The position numbers and the translations under genes are program-made. 64,000 nucleotides of DNA from Nitrobacter sp. Nb-311A (GTDB lineage: Bacteria > Pseudomonadota > Alphaproteobacteria > Rhizobiales > Xanthobacteraceae): NCBI RefSeq assembly GCF_000152905.1, contig NZ_AAMY01000002.1, positions 297,629 through 361,628 of the forward strand. The letters run 5' to 3'. Of this stretch, positions 30,612 to 41,045 are shown in pieces (position 1 is the stretch's first letter; each line of letters begins with the position of its first letter). The notes under the pieces were generated by a model, which did not search any database, was not told where the DNA came from, and saw only the letters and a program-made list of their open reading frames with translations.

Positions 30612-33224
30612 TCACAGCGAACGCTGAATGGTCTCCACGCGATAGCACTCGATAACGTCGCCGACGCGCATGTCGCCGTAGTTCTCGAACGCCATGCCGC
30701 ACTCCTGGCCCGACTGGACTTCCTTCACTTCGTCCTTGAAACGCTTCAGGGTCGAGAGCTTGCCTTCGTGCACCACGACATTGTCGCGGATCAGACGAAC
30801 GTTGGCGCCGCGTTCCACGTTGCCGTCGGTCACGCGGCAGCCGGCCACCTTGCCGACCTTGGAAATGTTGAACACCTCCAGGATCTCGGCGTTGCCCAGC
30901 ATGGTTTCGCGCAGCGTCGGCGCGAGCAATCCGCTCATCGCCTTCTTCACGTCGTCCACGAGGTCGTAGATGATGTTGTAGTAGCGGATCTCGATGCCGT
31001 TGCGCTTGGCGGCGGCCGCGGCCTCCTTGTTGGCGCGGACGCTGAAGCCGATGATCGCGGCGTTGAAGCCTTCGGCCAGCGTGACGTCGGATTCGCTGAT
31101 GCCGCCGACGCCCGCATGGAGGATGCGCGCGGCGACTTCCTCGGTGCCGAGCTTTTCCAGCGAGCCGAGAATGGCTTCCAGCGAGCCCTGCACGTCGGCC
31201 TTGACGATCAGCGGAAAATCCTTGCGGCCCGCGGTCTTGAGCTGCGACATCATCTGCTCGAGCGATCCGCGCATGCCGGAGGCGCTGGCGGCCGCGTTCT
31301 CGCGCTTCTGGTGGGCGCGGTAGCTCGTGACCTGACGGGCGCGGGCTTCGTTCTCGACCACGGCAAGGCGGTCGCCGGCTTCCGGCGGTCCATTGAAGCC
31401 CAGCACCTCGACCGGCACCGAAGGACCGGCTTCGTCGACGGTTTCGCCCTGATCCGAGATCAGAGCGCGGACCCGGCCCATTTCGGCGCCTGCGACGATG
31501 ATGTCGCCGACCCGCAGCGTGCCGCGCTGGACCAGCACGGTGGCGACGGGCCCGCGTCCGCGATCCAGCTTGGCCTCGATCACGGTGCCTTCCGCAGGGC
31601 GCATGGCATTGGTCTTGAGATCAAGCAGGTCGGCCTGCAGGGAGATCATTTCCAGCAGCTTGTCGAGGTTGATCTTGTTTTTGGCGGATACTTCGACGTC
31701 GACGACCTGGCCGCCCATCGATTCGACCTGCACCTCATGCTGCAACAGCTCGGTGCGCACGCGCTCCGGCTTGGCCTCCGGCTTGTCGATCTTGTTGATC
31801 GCGATGATCATGGGCACCTTCGCGGCCTTGGCATGATTGATGGCTTCAATGGTCTGCGGCATCACCCCATCGTCCGCAGCGACCACGAGAATGACGATGT
31901 CGGTGACCTTGGCGCCGCGGGCGCGCATCGCGGTGAACGCCGCATGGCCCGGGGTGTCGATGAAGGTGATCTTCTTGCCATCCGGCGAGGCGACCTGATA
32001 GGCGCCGATGTGCTGGGTGATGCCGCCTGCCTCGCCAGACACCACGTTGGCGTGGCGCACGGCATCGAGCAGTGAAGTCTTACCGTGATCGACGTGACCC
32101 ATGACGGTGACGACAGGCGAGCGCGGTTCGACGTCGCTGGAATCATCGGCCGTATCGAACAAGCCTTCCTCGACGTCGCTCGCGGCGACGCGCTTGACGG
32201 TATGGCCCAGTTCCTCAGCGATGAGTTGCGCGGTATCGGCATCGATCACGTCGGTGATCTTGTGCATCGCGCCCTGCTTCATCAGCATCCGGATCACGTC
32301 GACCGCGCGCTCGGCCATGCGGTTGGCGAGCTCCTGGATGGTGATCGCTTCCGGCACGATGACTTCCCGAACCAGCTTTTCCTTCGGCTCGTTCGAGGCG
32401 TGACCTTTCAGGCGCTGGGTGCGGCGGCGGAACGAGGCAATCGATCGTTCGCGAACATCGTCGGCGTCAAGCGCGGTGACCACGGTGAGGCGGCCCCGCT
32501 GTTTCTGCGGCCCGAGCTTTGCGGCCGGCTTCGGTGCGATCACGGGACGGGCGGCGCCGCCCGGCCCGCGCCGGATCTGGCGCGGAGCTTCGTCTTCGTC
32601 GCTGGCGTCGGCGGCGACAGCGGCCGGCCGCGCCGTCGTGGGCGCCGCGCGCGTGGTCGTGGTCTTGGCCGGTGCGGGCTTGGACTCGGTTTCTCCGAAA
32701 CGGCGTTTGGCTTCGAGTTCGGCCTTGCGCTTGGCTTCTTCTTCCTGACGGTGACGCTCTTCCTCGGCCTTGCGGCGCGCTTCGGCGGCCTCGCGCTCGG
32801 CTTGCTCGATGCCTTCCTTGCTGTTGCGCCGTGCAGCTTCGGCTTCCGCGATGCGGCGCTCTTCCTCGGCGCGCACCTTGGCTTCCGCCAGCGCGCTCGC
32901 CCGTGCGCTGCGCTCGTCCTCGGTCAGCTTCCGCAACACGACGCCTGAACCCGCGCGCGGAGCAGCGGGCGCCGCGGCGCGAGCCGGCTGAGGCTTGGCC
33001 GCCGGTGTCCTGGCGGCAGCCGGCTCCGAGGCTCCCGCCGGTTCCGCGCCGGGAGAGTCGCCGCCGATCCGGCGCTTGCCGCGTTTTTCGACCACCACCT
33101 GCTTGGTACGGCCGTGGCTGAAGCTCTGGCGCACGGTGCCCTGCTCGACGCGTGGCCTGAGCGTCAAGGTCTTGGTCGGGCTGACGCTCAGAGTCTTGTC
33201 GCCAGGATTTTTCGTATCAACCAT
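30612..33224 (-). CDS. infB: Translation initiation factor IF-2
   Basis: An 870-residue GTPase that delivers fMet-tRNA to the 30S subunit and promotes subunit joining. The N-terminal ~370 residues are long, charged and Ala/Glu/Lys/Arg-rich ([15 protein letters not shown] and similar), probably a coiled-coil or disordered extension, followed by the IF2 N domain. The G domain shows [15 protein letters not shown] (G1), DTPGHAAF (G3) and AINKIDKP (G4); domains II-IV follow. ATG at 33224 ([14 protein letters not shown]). It lies between ylxR and rbfA on the same strand, as usual for this cluster. Confidence 0.98.
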   Translation of the reverse strand: MVDTKNPGDKTLSVSPTKTLTLRPRVEQGTVRQSFSHGRTKQVVVEKRGKRRIGGDSPGAEPAGASEPAAARTPAAKPQPARAAAPAAPRAGSGVVLRKLTEDERSARASALAEAKVRAEEERRIAEAEAARRNSKEGIEQAEREAAEARRKAEEERHRQEEEAKRKAELEAKRRFGETESKPAPAKTTTTRAAPTTARPAAVAADASDEDEAPRQIRRGPGGAARPVIAPKPAAKLGPQKQRGRLTVVTALDADDVRERSIASFRRRTQRLKGHASNEPKEKLVREVIVPEAITIQELANRMAERAVDVIRMLMKQGAMHKITDVIDADTAQLIAEELGHTVKRVAASDVEEGLFDTADDSSDVEPRSPVVTVMGHVDHGKTSLLDAVRHANVVSGEAGGITQHIGAYQVASPDGKKITFIDTPGHAAFTAMRARGAKVTDIVILVVAADDGVMPQTIEAINHAKAAKVPMIIAINKIDKPEAKPERVRTELLQHEVQVESMGGQVVDVEVSAKNKINLDKLLEMISLQADLLDLKTNAMRPAEGTVIEAKLDRGRGPVATVLVQRGTLRVGDIIVAGAEMGRVRALISDQGETVDEAGPSVPVEVLGFNGPPEAGDRLAVVENEARARQVTSYRAHQKRENAAASASGMRGSLEQMMSQLKTAGRKDFPLIVKADVQGSLEAILGSLEKLGTEEVAARILHAGVGGISESDVTLAEGFNAAIIGFSVRANKEAAAAAKRNGIEIRYYNIIYDLVDDVKKAMSGLLAPTLRETMLGNAEILEVFNISKVGKVAGCRVTDGNVERGANVRLIRDNVVVHEGKLSTLKRFKDEVKEVQSGQECGMAFENYGDMRVGDVIECYRVETIQRSL

Positions 33225-33293
33225 TCAGCAGTCCCAATCTTGTTGCGCTGTACGCGTTCGCACAGAGGTGGTGTCGTTAGAATTCTTGCCGTA

Positions 33294-33959
33294 TCAGCTG
33301 CCTTGCCGCTGCCCGCCATCCTGGTATCGGACCAGGGTCTGGCTGCGCTGCAGGAAAGTCTTGCCCGCCGGGCCTGCAAGCAGGGCTGCATGTATCACAT
33401 TTGCCCGGCCAAGTGCCAAATCCAATTCTGCCGACGTCAGGATAGTGATAACCGGAATTTCCCGCATTTGACCCGACTGGACGGCTATTTTCTTAACGGT
33501 AGCATCCAATTTCCGGATTCCGTCTGCGGCGCCGTCTGCGGCGTGCAGCAGGGCAACCGCCTGATGACGAAGCAGCGCGTCTTCCACTTTTGCAAAACCG
33601 GCGACGACCTGGCCGGCCTTCGCGGCTATGGCCAGCGCATCGATTGCGCTGCTGACCATCAACTGCCGGATTTTCTCCACCAGGGCCGCCGGGACGCAAA
33701 CGTCCCGCTTAAAGCCCCTGCTAAACTGGTGGCGGCGGACCGCCTCGGCAACAGCCGTATGCGAGGCTGAAATCCAGAGGCCCCGGCCGGGAAGCTTGCG
33801 TTTCAGATCCACGATGACCTCGCCCGAGGGCGATACCACGAACCGGATCAGTTCACCGATGGGACGCACCTGCCGCGTGACCGCGCACATCCGCATCGTC
33901 GCGGACTTGTTGGTCCGCGGTCCCTCGTCCAGATCTGCAGGGTTGGCGATCGCGAGCAT
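33294..33959 (-). CDS. ylxR: YlxR-family RNA-binding protein with L7Ae-like C-terminus
   Basis: A 221-residue protein: residues ~20-95 form the YlxR/DUF448 domain (RMCAVTRQVRPIGELIRFVV, then KLPGRGLWIS), and residues ~100-190 resemble the ribosomal L7Ae/L30e fold (SSAIDALAIAAKAGQVVAGF). Fusion of the two is typical of alphaproteobacteria. In other bacteria YlxR is linked to RNase P or nucleoid functions and L7Ae proteins bind kink-turn RNA; the role here is not known. It is placed between nusA and infB, as in many genomes. The start at 33959 (MLAIANPADLDEGPR) is the only reasonable one in frame. Confidence 0.88.
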   Translation of the reverse strand: MLAIANPADLDEGPRTNKSATMRMCAVTRQVRPIGELIRFVVSPSGEVIVDLKRKLPGRGLWISASHTAVAEAVRRHQFSRGFKRDVCVPAALVEKIRQLMVSSAIDALAIAAKAGQVVAGFAKVEDALLRHQAVALLHAADGAADGIRKLDATVKKIAVQSGQMREIPVITILTSAELDLALGRANVIHAALLAGPAGKTFLQRSQTLVRYQDGGQRQGS

Positions 33960-34182
33960 GTCGTGAACATTTCCCCGTCATTGGCGGCGAGGTCTTCGCG
34001 CAAAGCCGGGTCTGCTTTTGCGGAAGGGGTCCTGGCGTGGGTTCCGCAAAGGCGGTGACCGCAAGCTCCTGATTGTGGGCATATTCTTCACGCTAACCAA
34101 ACTTGGCCGGAAAATGTTCAGGAGTGTGAATCCACTGCATGACGATCGAAACCGGCTGCTACTTTCCTTTCGGGATCATGCT

Positions 34183-35790
34183 CTACGCCGGCTGATCTTC
34201 AGTGGCGACAGCCTCCGCCGGTTTCGCCAGGTCAGCTTCGGTGATCCAGCCGGCAATCAGGCGGGCCTGCATGATGATGGCCTCCGCGTCCTCGCGCGAA
34301 ATCTCGATGCCGTCGAAATAACCCGCGTGCTTGACCGCTTCGCCCTCCTTGCGTTCGGTCCAGCCGATCAGATCATCGGTGGCGCAGCCGGCAAGGTCCT
34401 CAACGGTCCTCACGTCGTTTTCGCCAAGTTTGACCAGCATTTTCGAGGTCACCCCGGGAACCGTCTTCATTGCATCATCCACGCCAAGCTCCTTGCGCCT
34501 GTTTTCCAGTTCGGCTTCGAGCTGTTCCAGATACTCTCGGGCCCGGTTCTGCAATTCGTTCGCGGTTTCGTCGTCGAATCCCTCGATACCGGCGATTTCC
34601 CGCGCATCGACAAGCGTCAGTTCCTCAACCGAGGTGAAACCTTCCGACGCCAGCAATTGTCCGACGACCTCGTCGACGTTGAGCGCTTCCATGAACATGC
34701 GGGTCGCATTCTCGAAATCCGCCTGACGTCGCTCCGATTCCTCCTGCTCGGTCAGGATGTCGATGTCCCAGCCGGTCAGTTGCGAGGCGAGCCGCACATT
34801 CTGTCCGCGCCGTCCGATCGCGAGCGACAGCTGGTTGTTGGTATCGGGGACCACGACCTCGATCCGCTCGCGGTCTTCGTCGATCACGACCTTCGCGACC
34901 TCCGCCGGCGCCAGCGCGTTGACCACGAACGTCGCGATATCGGGCGACCAGGGGATGATGTCGATCTTTTCGCCCTGCAACTCGTTGACGACGGCCTGGA
35001 CGCGCGATCCGCGCATTCCGACGCAGGCGCCGACCGGATCGACCGAGGAATCCCTCGACACCACGCCGATCTTGGCGCGTGAACCGGGGTCGCGCGCCAC
35101 CGCCTTGATCTCGACAATGCCGTCGTAAATTTCCGGCACCTCCTGCGCGAACAGCTTCACCATGAACTGCGGATGGGTGCGCGACAGGAAGATCTGCGGG
35201 CCGCGGGTTTCGCGACGCACGTCGAAGATATAGGCCCGGACGCGGTCTCCGTTGCGGAAGACCTCGCGCGGCAGCATCTCGTCACGGCGTATGACGGCCT
35301 CGCCGCGGCCGAGGTCAACGATCACGCTGCCATATTCGACACGCTTGACGATGCCGTTGACGATATCGCCGATGCGATCCTTGAACTCCTGGTATTGCCG
35401 ATCGCGCTCGGCCTCGCGCACCTTCTGCACAATCACCTGTTTGGCGGACTGCGCGGAGATGCGGCCATATTCCAGCGGCGGTAGCGTATCGGCGATGGTG
35501 TCGCCGACCTGTGCGCCCGGATTGGCTCGCTGGGCGTCCTTCAGCGAGATCTGGTTCGCGGCGTTCTCGACCTGATCGACCACCAGCATGTGACGGGTGA
35601 GCTGGAGCTGCCCGGTCTTCGGATGAATCTCCGCGTGAACGTCAGTCTCGCTGCCGTAGCGTGCCCGCGCCGCCTTGGCGATCGCGTCTTCCATAGCGGC
35701 GATCACGATGCTGCGGTCGATGGATTTTTCTCGCGCCACTGCATCCGCGATCTGCAGCAATTCGAGTTTATTGGCGCTGACAGCGGCCAT
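34183..35790 (-). CDS. nusA: Transcription termination/antitermination factor NusA
   Basis: A 535-residue RNA polymerase-associated factor. The N-terminal domain starts [20 protein letters not shown]; the S1 domain follows ([20 protein letters not shown]), then two KH domains ([38 protein letters not shown]) and acidic/helical C-terminal repeats, normal for proteobacterial NusA. I chose ATG at 35790, which follows AAGGAGACTAAGTG; the preceding in-frame GTG at 35793 is less likely. It follows rimP directly, giving the classical rimP-nusA-(ylxR)-infB order. The spacer to ylxR, about 220 bases, carries no gene. Confidence 0.97.
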   Translation of the reverse strand: MAAVSANKLELLQIADAVAREKSIDRSIVIAAMEDAIAKAARARYGSETDVHAEIHPKTGQLQLTRHMLVVDQVENAANQISLKDAQRANPGAQVGDTIADTLPPLEYGRISAQSAKQVIVQKVREAERDRQYQEFKDRIGDIVNGIVKRVEYGSVIVDLGRGEAVIRRDEMLPREVFRNGDRVRAYIFDVRRETRGPQIFLSRTHPQFMVKLFAQEVPEIYDGIVEIKAVARDPGSRAKIGVVSRDSSVDPVGACVGMRGSRVQAVVNELQGEKIDIIPWSPDIATFVVNALAPAEVAKVVIDEDRERIEVVVPDTNNQLSLAIGRRGQNVRLASQLTGWDIDILTEQEESERRQADFENATRMFMEALNVDEVVGQLLASEGFTSVEELTLVDAREIAGIEGFDDETANELQNRAREYLEQLEAELENRRKELGVDDAMKTVPGVTSKMLVKLGENDVRTVEDLAGCATDDLIGWTERKEGEAVKHAGYFDGIEISREDAEAIIMQARLIAGWITEADLAKPAEAVATEDQPA

Positions 35791-35793
35791 CAC

Positions 35794-36585
35794 TTAGTCT
35801 CCTTCGATGGGATCGATGTCGCCGCGCCGCAGTCCTTCTGCGGTCAGGCGATGTTCCTTGGTGTTCTTCGACAGCTTTTTCCCGAGGGCTTTTGAGCCGT
35901 TTTTGAGTTTCCGTTTCGGCGCGCCACGTTTCGGAGAATCGTTTTTTGCGTGCGGCGGAGGCGGAGGCAGAATGCCGAGGTTCCGTTTCATCTCGCGTTC
36001 GGCGATCTTGCCACGCCGCATCGATTCCGCGATCAACTCGTCGGTCAGAACCAGCCGCGCATCAGCGATGTCTTCCATGATCAGCAGGACGTCGGCATCG
36101 TTGTCCTGTTGGACGTCGTCCCGATGCAGGCGCACCGCGTTGTCCTCGACGCCCCGAAGAATGCCGCGGAACCGCTTGCGACCCTGATGGGCGACCGCCA
36201 TCTCGACCTTCGCGAGGTGACCGGCGTAGCGTTCGAAGTCGGATCGGCGCACCAGCGGCCGGTCGATGCCGGGCGACGAGATTTCCAGCCGATAGGCCCT
36301 GTCGATCGGATCGGCGACATCGAGCACTGGCGACAGCATCTTCGAGATCGTCTCGCAATCCTCGATCTGCATCGATCCGTCCGGCCGCTCGGCCATGATC
36401 TGGAGGGTGCAGCCGGCTTCGCCTGACACCTTGATGCGGACCAGCCGATATCCCATGCCCTGCAGCACCGGCGCGGCGATGGTCGCAACCCGCGCCGCAA
36501 CGCCGGGCTCGAGCACCAGACGCGGCTCGTCGAGCAACTCGTGGTCCGGGATCTGGGCAGCAGGATCGATCATATTCAGGGTCAA
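35794..36585 (-). CDS. rimP: RimP, ribosome maturation factor, with long basic tail
   Basis: A 263-residue 30S assembly factor, longer than E. coli RimP (~150). The conserved N- and C-terminal domains are visible: [59 protein letters not shown]. The extra ~70 C-terminal residues are Pro- then Lys/Arg-rich ([20 protein letters not shown]), probably an unstructured RNA-contacting tail. ATG at 36585; [12 protein letters not shown] at 36573 is an alternative. Its TAA is just before nusA. Confidence 0.94.
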   Translation of the reverse strand: MTLNMIDPAAQIPDHELLDEPRLVLEPGVAARVATIAAPVLQGMGYRLVRIKVSGEAGCTLQIMAERPDGSMQIEDCETISKMLSPVLDVADPIDRAYRLEISSPGIDRPLVRRSDFERYAGHLAKVEMAVAHQGRKRFRGILRGVEDNAVRLHRDDVQQDNDADVLLIMEDIADARLVLTDELIAESMRRGKIAEREMKRNLGILPPPPPHAKNDSPKRGAPKRKLKNGSKALGKKLSKNTKEHRLTAEGLRRGDIDPIEGD

Positions 36586-36906
36586 GGGTCGGTCTGCAAG
36601 AATGGGTCTGGCTGTTCCAGGCTTCGCCGACCTATGTGGTCCGGTCGGCGGTTTTGACTGAAGGAACCCGGATGCGCCGCAGCAGCCGAGGTCCGTTCAG
36701 GTAACAATCCGTTTAGGTAACAAAAAAGAGCGGGTCCCGACGGGCCCACCCTCGATACGCACTCGTATGAGAAAGTTTCCACCAACATAGCTGTTTTTGT
36801 GCTCCTCGGCAAGGCCGGAGGGGAGAGTTCGGCGGTTCCATTGTTTCAGCGGGCTGCATCGGGAACCAGCGCCATGTGGCGAGTCATGATGTCGGACAGT
36901 GGCCGA
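36586..36906. other. Spacer between trmB and rimP
   Basis: 321 bases. It contains the trmB terminator (36721-36748) and, closer to rimP, the probable promoter of the rimP-nusA-infB cluster; no gene or repeat was seen. The short open frame 36582-36812 shows no resemblance to a protein family. Confidence 0.6.
36721..36748 (-). terminator. Intrinsic terminator of trmB
   Basis: On the minus strand GTGGGCCCGTCGGGACCCGC, folding GGGCCC-GTC-GGGACCC, is followed by TCTTTTTTG. It lies about 160 bases after the trmB stop, ahead of the rimP promoter region. Confidence 0.72.
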
Positions 36907-37659
36907 TCATGAGGCGTCGGCGTTCCGTCGAAACCGCAGATACGTCGCGCGGCGGCCTTCGCGCATCGCTTTGCGGCCGTAGCGCGTCATGGTGTAGCCC
37001 GGCCATGGGTTGCGCCAGTCGTCGGCGCGTTCGGCCAGCCACAGGAAGTCCGGCGAGCGGGCGAAATGTGACAGCGTCCACGCGCCATAGTCGTCGATGT
37101 CGCTGACGAAGCGGAATTCGCCGCCCGGCCGAAGCACGCGCGCCATCTCCGCGATGGTCGCATCCTGAACGAAACGGCGCTTCCAATGGCGGCGCTTGGG
37201 CCACGGGTCAGGATGGATAAGATCGATCCGCGCCAGCGACGCTTGCGGCAGCCACGCCAGAAGGTCCGCTGCGTCGCCGGCGAACAGGCGGATGTTGTTG
37301 ATATCATGCGCCTCGATCGGCGACAGGATCTTGGCCATGCCGTTGACGTAGGGTTCGCAGCCGATGAAGCCGGTACGCGGACGTGCCAGCGCTTCGGCGA
37401 CAAGATGCTCGCCGCCCCCGAAGCCGATCTCAATGCGTATTTCGTCAACCGGCGGGCCGAACAGCGCGGCCGGGTCGGATCTCCTGGCGGGATCGAAACT
37501 AAGGCGCGGCAGCAGATGCGCCATCAGGTCGCTCTGATGTGGCCGCAGCCTGTGTCCCTTGCGGCGCCCAAAAAAAGAACCTTGGCCGGACTTGCGGCGA
37601 GGCGATGCGTCGTCGGCGGCAGGACGAGGTTCATGAGGATCGGAACCGGCAGCCGTCAT
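36907..37659 (-). CDS. trmB: TrmB, tRNA (guanine-N7)-methyltransferase
   Basis: A 250-residue SAM-dependent enzyme methylating G46 of tRNAs. Motif I is IRIEIGFGGGEHLVAEALAR; the substrate motif is HPDPWPKRRHWKRRF, and the C-terminus has TMTRYGRKA. A disordered N-terminus (DDASPRRKSGQGSFFG) precedes the catalytic domain. ATG at 37659 (MTAAGSDPHEPR). It follows praR after 21 bases, so they may be co-transcribed. metK, which I recall between praR and trmB in some rhizobia, is absent. Confidence 0.95.
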   Translation of the reverse strand: MTAAGSDPHEPRPAADDASPRRKSGQGSFFGRRKGHRLRPHQSDLMAHLLPRLSFDPARRSDPAALFGPPVDEIRIEIGFGGGEHLVAEALARPRTGFIGCEPYVNGMAKILSPIEAHDINNIRLFAGDAADLLAWLPQASLARIDLIHPDPWPKRRHWKRRFVQDATIAEMARVLRPGGEFRFVSDIDDYGAWTLSHFARSPDFLWLAERADDWRNPWPGYTMTRYGRKAMREGRRATYLRFRRNADAS

Positions 37660-37680
37660 CGCAACGCTCGGTGACGGCGG

Positions 37681-38100
37681 CTAGCGCTGGTCGGACGGTT
37701 CCCGGGCCGCGATCTGTTCGACCATGTCGACGATGCTGCGACGGAGTTTCGCATCGGTGATCCGGGTGAAGGCGCGGGTCAGTGCAAGACCTTCGGATGT
37801 CGCAAGAAAATCGGAGACGTAAGCAGGTGAGGGCGCCTCGCTCAGACCATCGATTCTGGAGACGCCGGTGCCGGGGCTGCCCTCGAACAGAAACGAGACC
37901 GGCACCTGAAGGATCTCGGAAATCTGCTGGATGCGACTGGCGCCGACGCGATTGGTGCCTTTCTCGTATTTCTGAACCTGCTGGAACGTCAGTCCCAGGG
38001 CTTCCCCGAGTTTTTCCTGACTCATGCCGAGCATGATGCGGCGCATGCGCACACGGCTGCCGACATGTTTGTCAACAGGATTGGGCGCCTTAGTCGACAT
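37681..38100 (-). CDS. praR: PraR/PhrR-like XRE-family regulator
   Basis: A 139-residue DNA-binding protein with a single HTH_3 domain (residues ~13-70): VGSRVRMRRIMLGMSQEKLG, then LGLTFQQVQKYEKGTNRVGA. The full sequence resembles PraR/PhrR of rhizobia, described in Azorhizobium and Rhizobium leguminosarum as a regulator affecting biofilm, quorum sensing or stress responses; function here is inference. ATG at 38100 (MSTKAPNPVDKHV). It sits after lnt on the same strand, a placement recognised in other rhizobia. Two direct repeats lie upstream (38227-38266). Confidence 0.78.
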   Translation of the reverse strand: MSTKAPNPVDKHVGSRVRMRRIMLGMSQEKLGEALGLTFQQVQKYEKGTNRVGASRIQQISEILQVPVSFLFEGSPGTGVSRIDGLSEAPSPAYVSDFLATSEGLALTRAFTRITDAKLRRSIVDMVEQIAAREPSDQR

Positions 38101-38226
38101 CTCCTAGGTCTCCTCGGAAGGGGTCGCGATCCGTGGATACGCTCCCGGTGCCACTTATCGTTAAACTCAGCTCAAAATCACGTCATAAAATTCATCGTTA
38201 AATCTTAGCCGGCCGTATTATATCAC

Positions 38227-38266
38227 TCGTGCAAATTGTTACACGGATTATATTGATCGTGCGAAT
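38227..38266. promoter_or_regulatory. Direct repeats upstream of praR
   Basis: TCGTGCAAAT (38227-38236) and TCGTGCGAAT (38257-38266) are 10-base near-identical direct repeats 30 bases apart (about three helical turns), in the AT-rich lnt-praR spacer. A site for autoregulation by the downstream XRE protein is possible but unproven. Confidence 0.4.
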
Positions 38267-38316
38267 GGAAGAGCTTTAGAGAATTCCGCATCACGATTAA
38301 TATGCACGCGCCGCTG

Positions 38317-39918
38317 CTAGTGCTGGCGGCGGCGCCGAATCACCAAAACAAGCGCGATGGTCACCATGATTGCGGCGGGAATATCACCGGCGCGTGCGTA
38401 GGGCGTTGACGTGAGGGCAACCGGCAGGCGGGAATCCAGCACGCCTTCCACGCCGAGATCGAGCCGTGCGACAATACGCCCTAGGGGATCTGTGACCACC
38501 GAAATACCGGTATTTGCCGCTCGCACAAGAGGCAGTCCTTGTTCGATCGCCCGCAACCGCGCCTGCTGAAGATGTTGGTGAGGGCCCGTGCTGATACCGA
38601 ACCAGCCGTCGTTGGTGAGGTTGACGATCCAGCCCGGCCGGCCGCCTCTTGGTGCAATGTCACCCGGAAAGATTGCCTCATAGCAGATCAGCGGAAGCAC
38701 GCTCGGCGCGTTTGGCAGTTCAATGGTCCGCCGGCTGGTTCCCGAGATGAAACCGCCCTGGACCTTGGTGAGTTGAACGAAACCAAGCTTTTCCATCAGT
38801 CCCTGGAACGGCAGGAATTCGCCGAACGGCACCAGATGGAGCTTGTCGTAAATGGACAGGATACCGCCGTCATCGCCGATCACATAGATCGAGTTGTAGG
38901 CCCTTGTGATCCTGGCGTCCGGCGGCAGGTCGGGCGCGCGGACCGAACCGGTAATCAGGATCGTTCCTTTCGGCAGGAGATCGGCGATCTCCGCCATCGC
39001 GTCGGCTTCGCGGGTGAGAAAAAACGGGAATGCCGATTCCGGCCAGATCAGGACGGTCGCGCCGCTGACGCCGGTTGACCGCGGTCCGGTGGCGCGATCC
39101 GAGAGGGTCAGGTATTTCTGCATCACCGCCTGCTTGGCGGTATAGTTGAACCGCACGTCCTGCGCGACATTGGGCTGCATGATGCGCAGTCTGACGTTAT
39201 TCGTGAATTCCGTCGGATGCCGCGATAGTCTGACCGAACCGTAGATGCTTATGGCGACGAGGAGCACGAGGGCGCTGAGCGGGACCAGCCAGGGTCTGCC
39301 GCCGCGGCGGCCGTCGATCAGTACGGCGGGGCTCGCGAAGATGGCGACGCTAAGGAATGTCAAACCCCACAATCCGATCAGCGAGGCGGTTTGCGCCAGC
39401 GCCAGCGGCTCCGTCAGCGCATAGCCGAAGGCATTCCACGGGAACCCGGTCAGAGCGTGTCCGCGGAGCCATTCACTGATCGTCAGCGCGGCGGCGAGCG
39501 CGAGAATACGCGAGGCGTCCCTGGTCCAGATCAAGCGGGCCAGGGCGAAACCGAGCGATGTAAAGAGCGCGAGATACGCCGGCAGACCGAGGACGGCGAA
39601 CGGCATCAGCCACGCGAAGGTCTGCGCATCAACCAGGAAGGCATTCCCGATCCAGTACAGTCCGGGAACGAAATAGCCGAACCCGAACAGCCAGCCGGCG
39701 AGCGCCGCGGAGGGCAGGCCGCGCAGACGGCCGGCGGCGGATCCGTCGATCAGCCAGGTTGCGACCGGAAGGGTTATGAACAGCACCGGCCAGACATTGA
39801 AGGGTTCCATCGCCAGCGAAGAGGCGGCGCCGGAGGCAAGCGCAACGAGAGCGCGCTTCCAACCCCATGACAACGTGATGGCAAGGCCCGCGGTCCTGGC
39901 GCTGCCTGCGATGCTCAT
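38317..39918 (-). CDS. lnt: Lnt, apolipoprotein N-acyltransferase
   Basis: A ~533-residue inner-membrane enzyme adding the third acyl chain to lipoproteins. Six or so membrane segments in the N-terminal half (for example VWPVLFITLPVATWLIDG, GFALARLIWTRDASRILALA) precede a nitrilase-like periplasmic domain with the Glu-Lys-Cys triad: WPESAFPFF, YDKLHLVPFGEFLPF and PLICYEAIFPG. A final hydrophobic stretch (AAIMVTIALVLVIRR) anchors the C-terminus. The ATG at 39918 was chosen; a GTG at 39924 overlaps the corC stop (GTGA). Its substrates are outer-membrane lipoproteins. Neighbour corC is often linked to lnt in genomes. Confidence 0.95.
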   Translation of the reverse strand: MSIAGSARTAGLAITLSWGWKRALVALASGAASSLAMEPFNVWPVLFITLPVATWLIDGSAAGRLRGLPSAALAGWLFGFGYFVPGLYWIGNAFLVDAQTFAWLMPFAVLGLPAYLALFTSLGFALARLIWTRDASRILALAAALTISEWLRGHALTGFPWNAFGYALTEPLALAQTASLIGLWGLTFLSVAIFASPAVLIDGRRGGRPWLVPLSALVLLVAISIYGSVRLSRHPTEFTNNVRLRIMQPNVAQDVRFNYTAKQAVMQKYLTLSDRATGPRSTGVSGATVLIWPESAFPFFLTREADAMAEIADLLPKGTILITGSVRAPDLPPDARITRAYNSIYVIGDDGGILSIYDKLHLVPFGEFLPFQGLMEKLGFVQLTKVQGGFISGTSRRTIELPNAPSVLPLICYEAIFPGDIAPRGGRPGWIVNLTNDGWFGISTGPHQHLQQARLRAIEQGLPLVRAANTGISVVTDPLGRIVARLDLGVEGVLDSRLPVALTSTPYARAGDIPAAIMVTIALVLVIRRRRQH

Positions 39919-39920
39919 GC

Positions 39921-41045
39921 TCACGGGGTTTCCTCTCCGTCGCCCGGCGGCGAAAGAGAAGCCGGGTCGCCCTGCGGTTGAGAAGCCGTATCCGGCGCGC
40001 TCTCTCGCCGCCGCCCGTCGCGCGGTCGAACGGGAGGGCGTTCCTTGCGCAGGCCGATCCGCAGTCGCTTGACGCGGCGAGGGTCGGCGTCGAGCACTTC
40101 GATCTCGAACGGTCCCGGCCCTAGAATGACCTCTCCGCGCACCGGCAGGCGGCCGACATAAGAGACGAGAAAGCCTCCCAGCGTGTCGACCTCCTCGCCT
40201 GCCTCACCGGTCTCGAACGCCTCGCCGATCATGTCGCAGACGTCCTCGAGGCTGGCGCGGGCATCGGCAATGAAGGAATTCTCGGTCTGGCGCACGATCG
40301 ATGGCGGTTCATCGCCATCGTGCTCGTCATCGATTTCGCCGACGACCTGCTCGACGATATCCTCGATCGATACTAGGCCGTCGGTGCCGCCATATTCATC
40401 GACGACGAGCGCCAGATGGATTCGCGAGGCTTGCATCTGCGCGAGCAAGTCGATCGCAGGCATGGATGGCGGCACGTAGAGCAGCTTGCGGATGATGTTG
40501 GCTTCGCTCAGCGGCAGCGCCAGATCAATGGCGCGCAGATCGAGACCGGCCGGCGGCGCTTTCTTGCGTTTCGCCGTAGATGGCATTGCGGTGCGCGCCC
40601 GCTGAGCCATGAAAGCCAGCAGGTCGCGGATGTGGACCATGCCTTCGGGATCGTCGAGGTTTTCGTTGTAGACGACGAGACGGGAATGCGCTGCGCTTTC
40701 GAAGAGGTTGATCAGTTCGCCGAGCGGAATGTCGCGCTTGACCGCGACGATATCGGCGCGGTGGACCATCACATCGGCGATGCGTCGTTCGTGCAGGCTG
40801 AGGATGTTGCGCAGCATGGTGCGCTCGATGGCGGTGAAACTGGTCTCGTCCGGCGTCGAGGCGTCAAGCACCACCTGAAGGTCGGCTCGGACCGATCCCG
40901 CCTTCCATCCAAACAGCGAGCGGATCGCCCGCATCAGCCAGCGCTCGGGGGCCGGGCGCAGCACCTCGCCATTATGCACGGGGACCGGCAGGTTGCGGTT
41001 GTCCTGCGCCGGCCGGCTATCGCTGGGTTGGTCCTCCGAAGACAC
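39921..41045 (-). CDS. corC: CorC/HlyC-family CBS-domain transporter-associated protein
   Basis: A 374-residue cytoplasmic protein with a CBS-domain pair (VMVHRADIVAVKRDIPLGEL, ... ALVVDEYGGTDGLVSIEDIV) and a C-terminal CorC_HlyC (transporter-associated) domain (RLPVRGEVILGPGPFEIEVL). No membrane segments in this version. CorC in enterobacteria contributes to Mg/Co efflux; in alphaproteobacteria the precise role is open. It starts with GTG (41045) directly after the ybeY TGA. It lies between ybeY and lnt, a common order. Confidence 0.9.
   Translation of the reverse strand: MSSEDQPSDSRPAQDNRNLPVPVHNGEVLRPAPERWLMRAIRSLFGWKAGSVRADLQVVLDASTPDETSFTAIERTMLRNILSLHERRIADVMVHRADIVAVKRDIPLGELINLFESAAHSRLVVYNENLDDPEGMVHIRDLLAFMAQRARTAMPSTAKRKKAPPAGLDLRAIDLALPLSEANIIRKLLYVPPSMPAIDLLAQMQASRIHLALVVDEYGGTDGLVSIEDIVEQVVGEIDDEHDGDEPPSIVRQTENSFIADARASLEDVCDMIGEAFETGEAGEEVDTLGGFLVSYVGRLPVRGEVILGPGPFEIEVLDADPRRVKRLRIGLRKERPPVRPRDGRRRESAPDTASQPQGDPASLSPPGDGEETP

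Noticed and set aside
30768..32075. A 435-residue plus-strand frame over infB
   Set aside because: Antisense shadow of the IF-2 G domain coding sequence.
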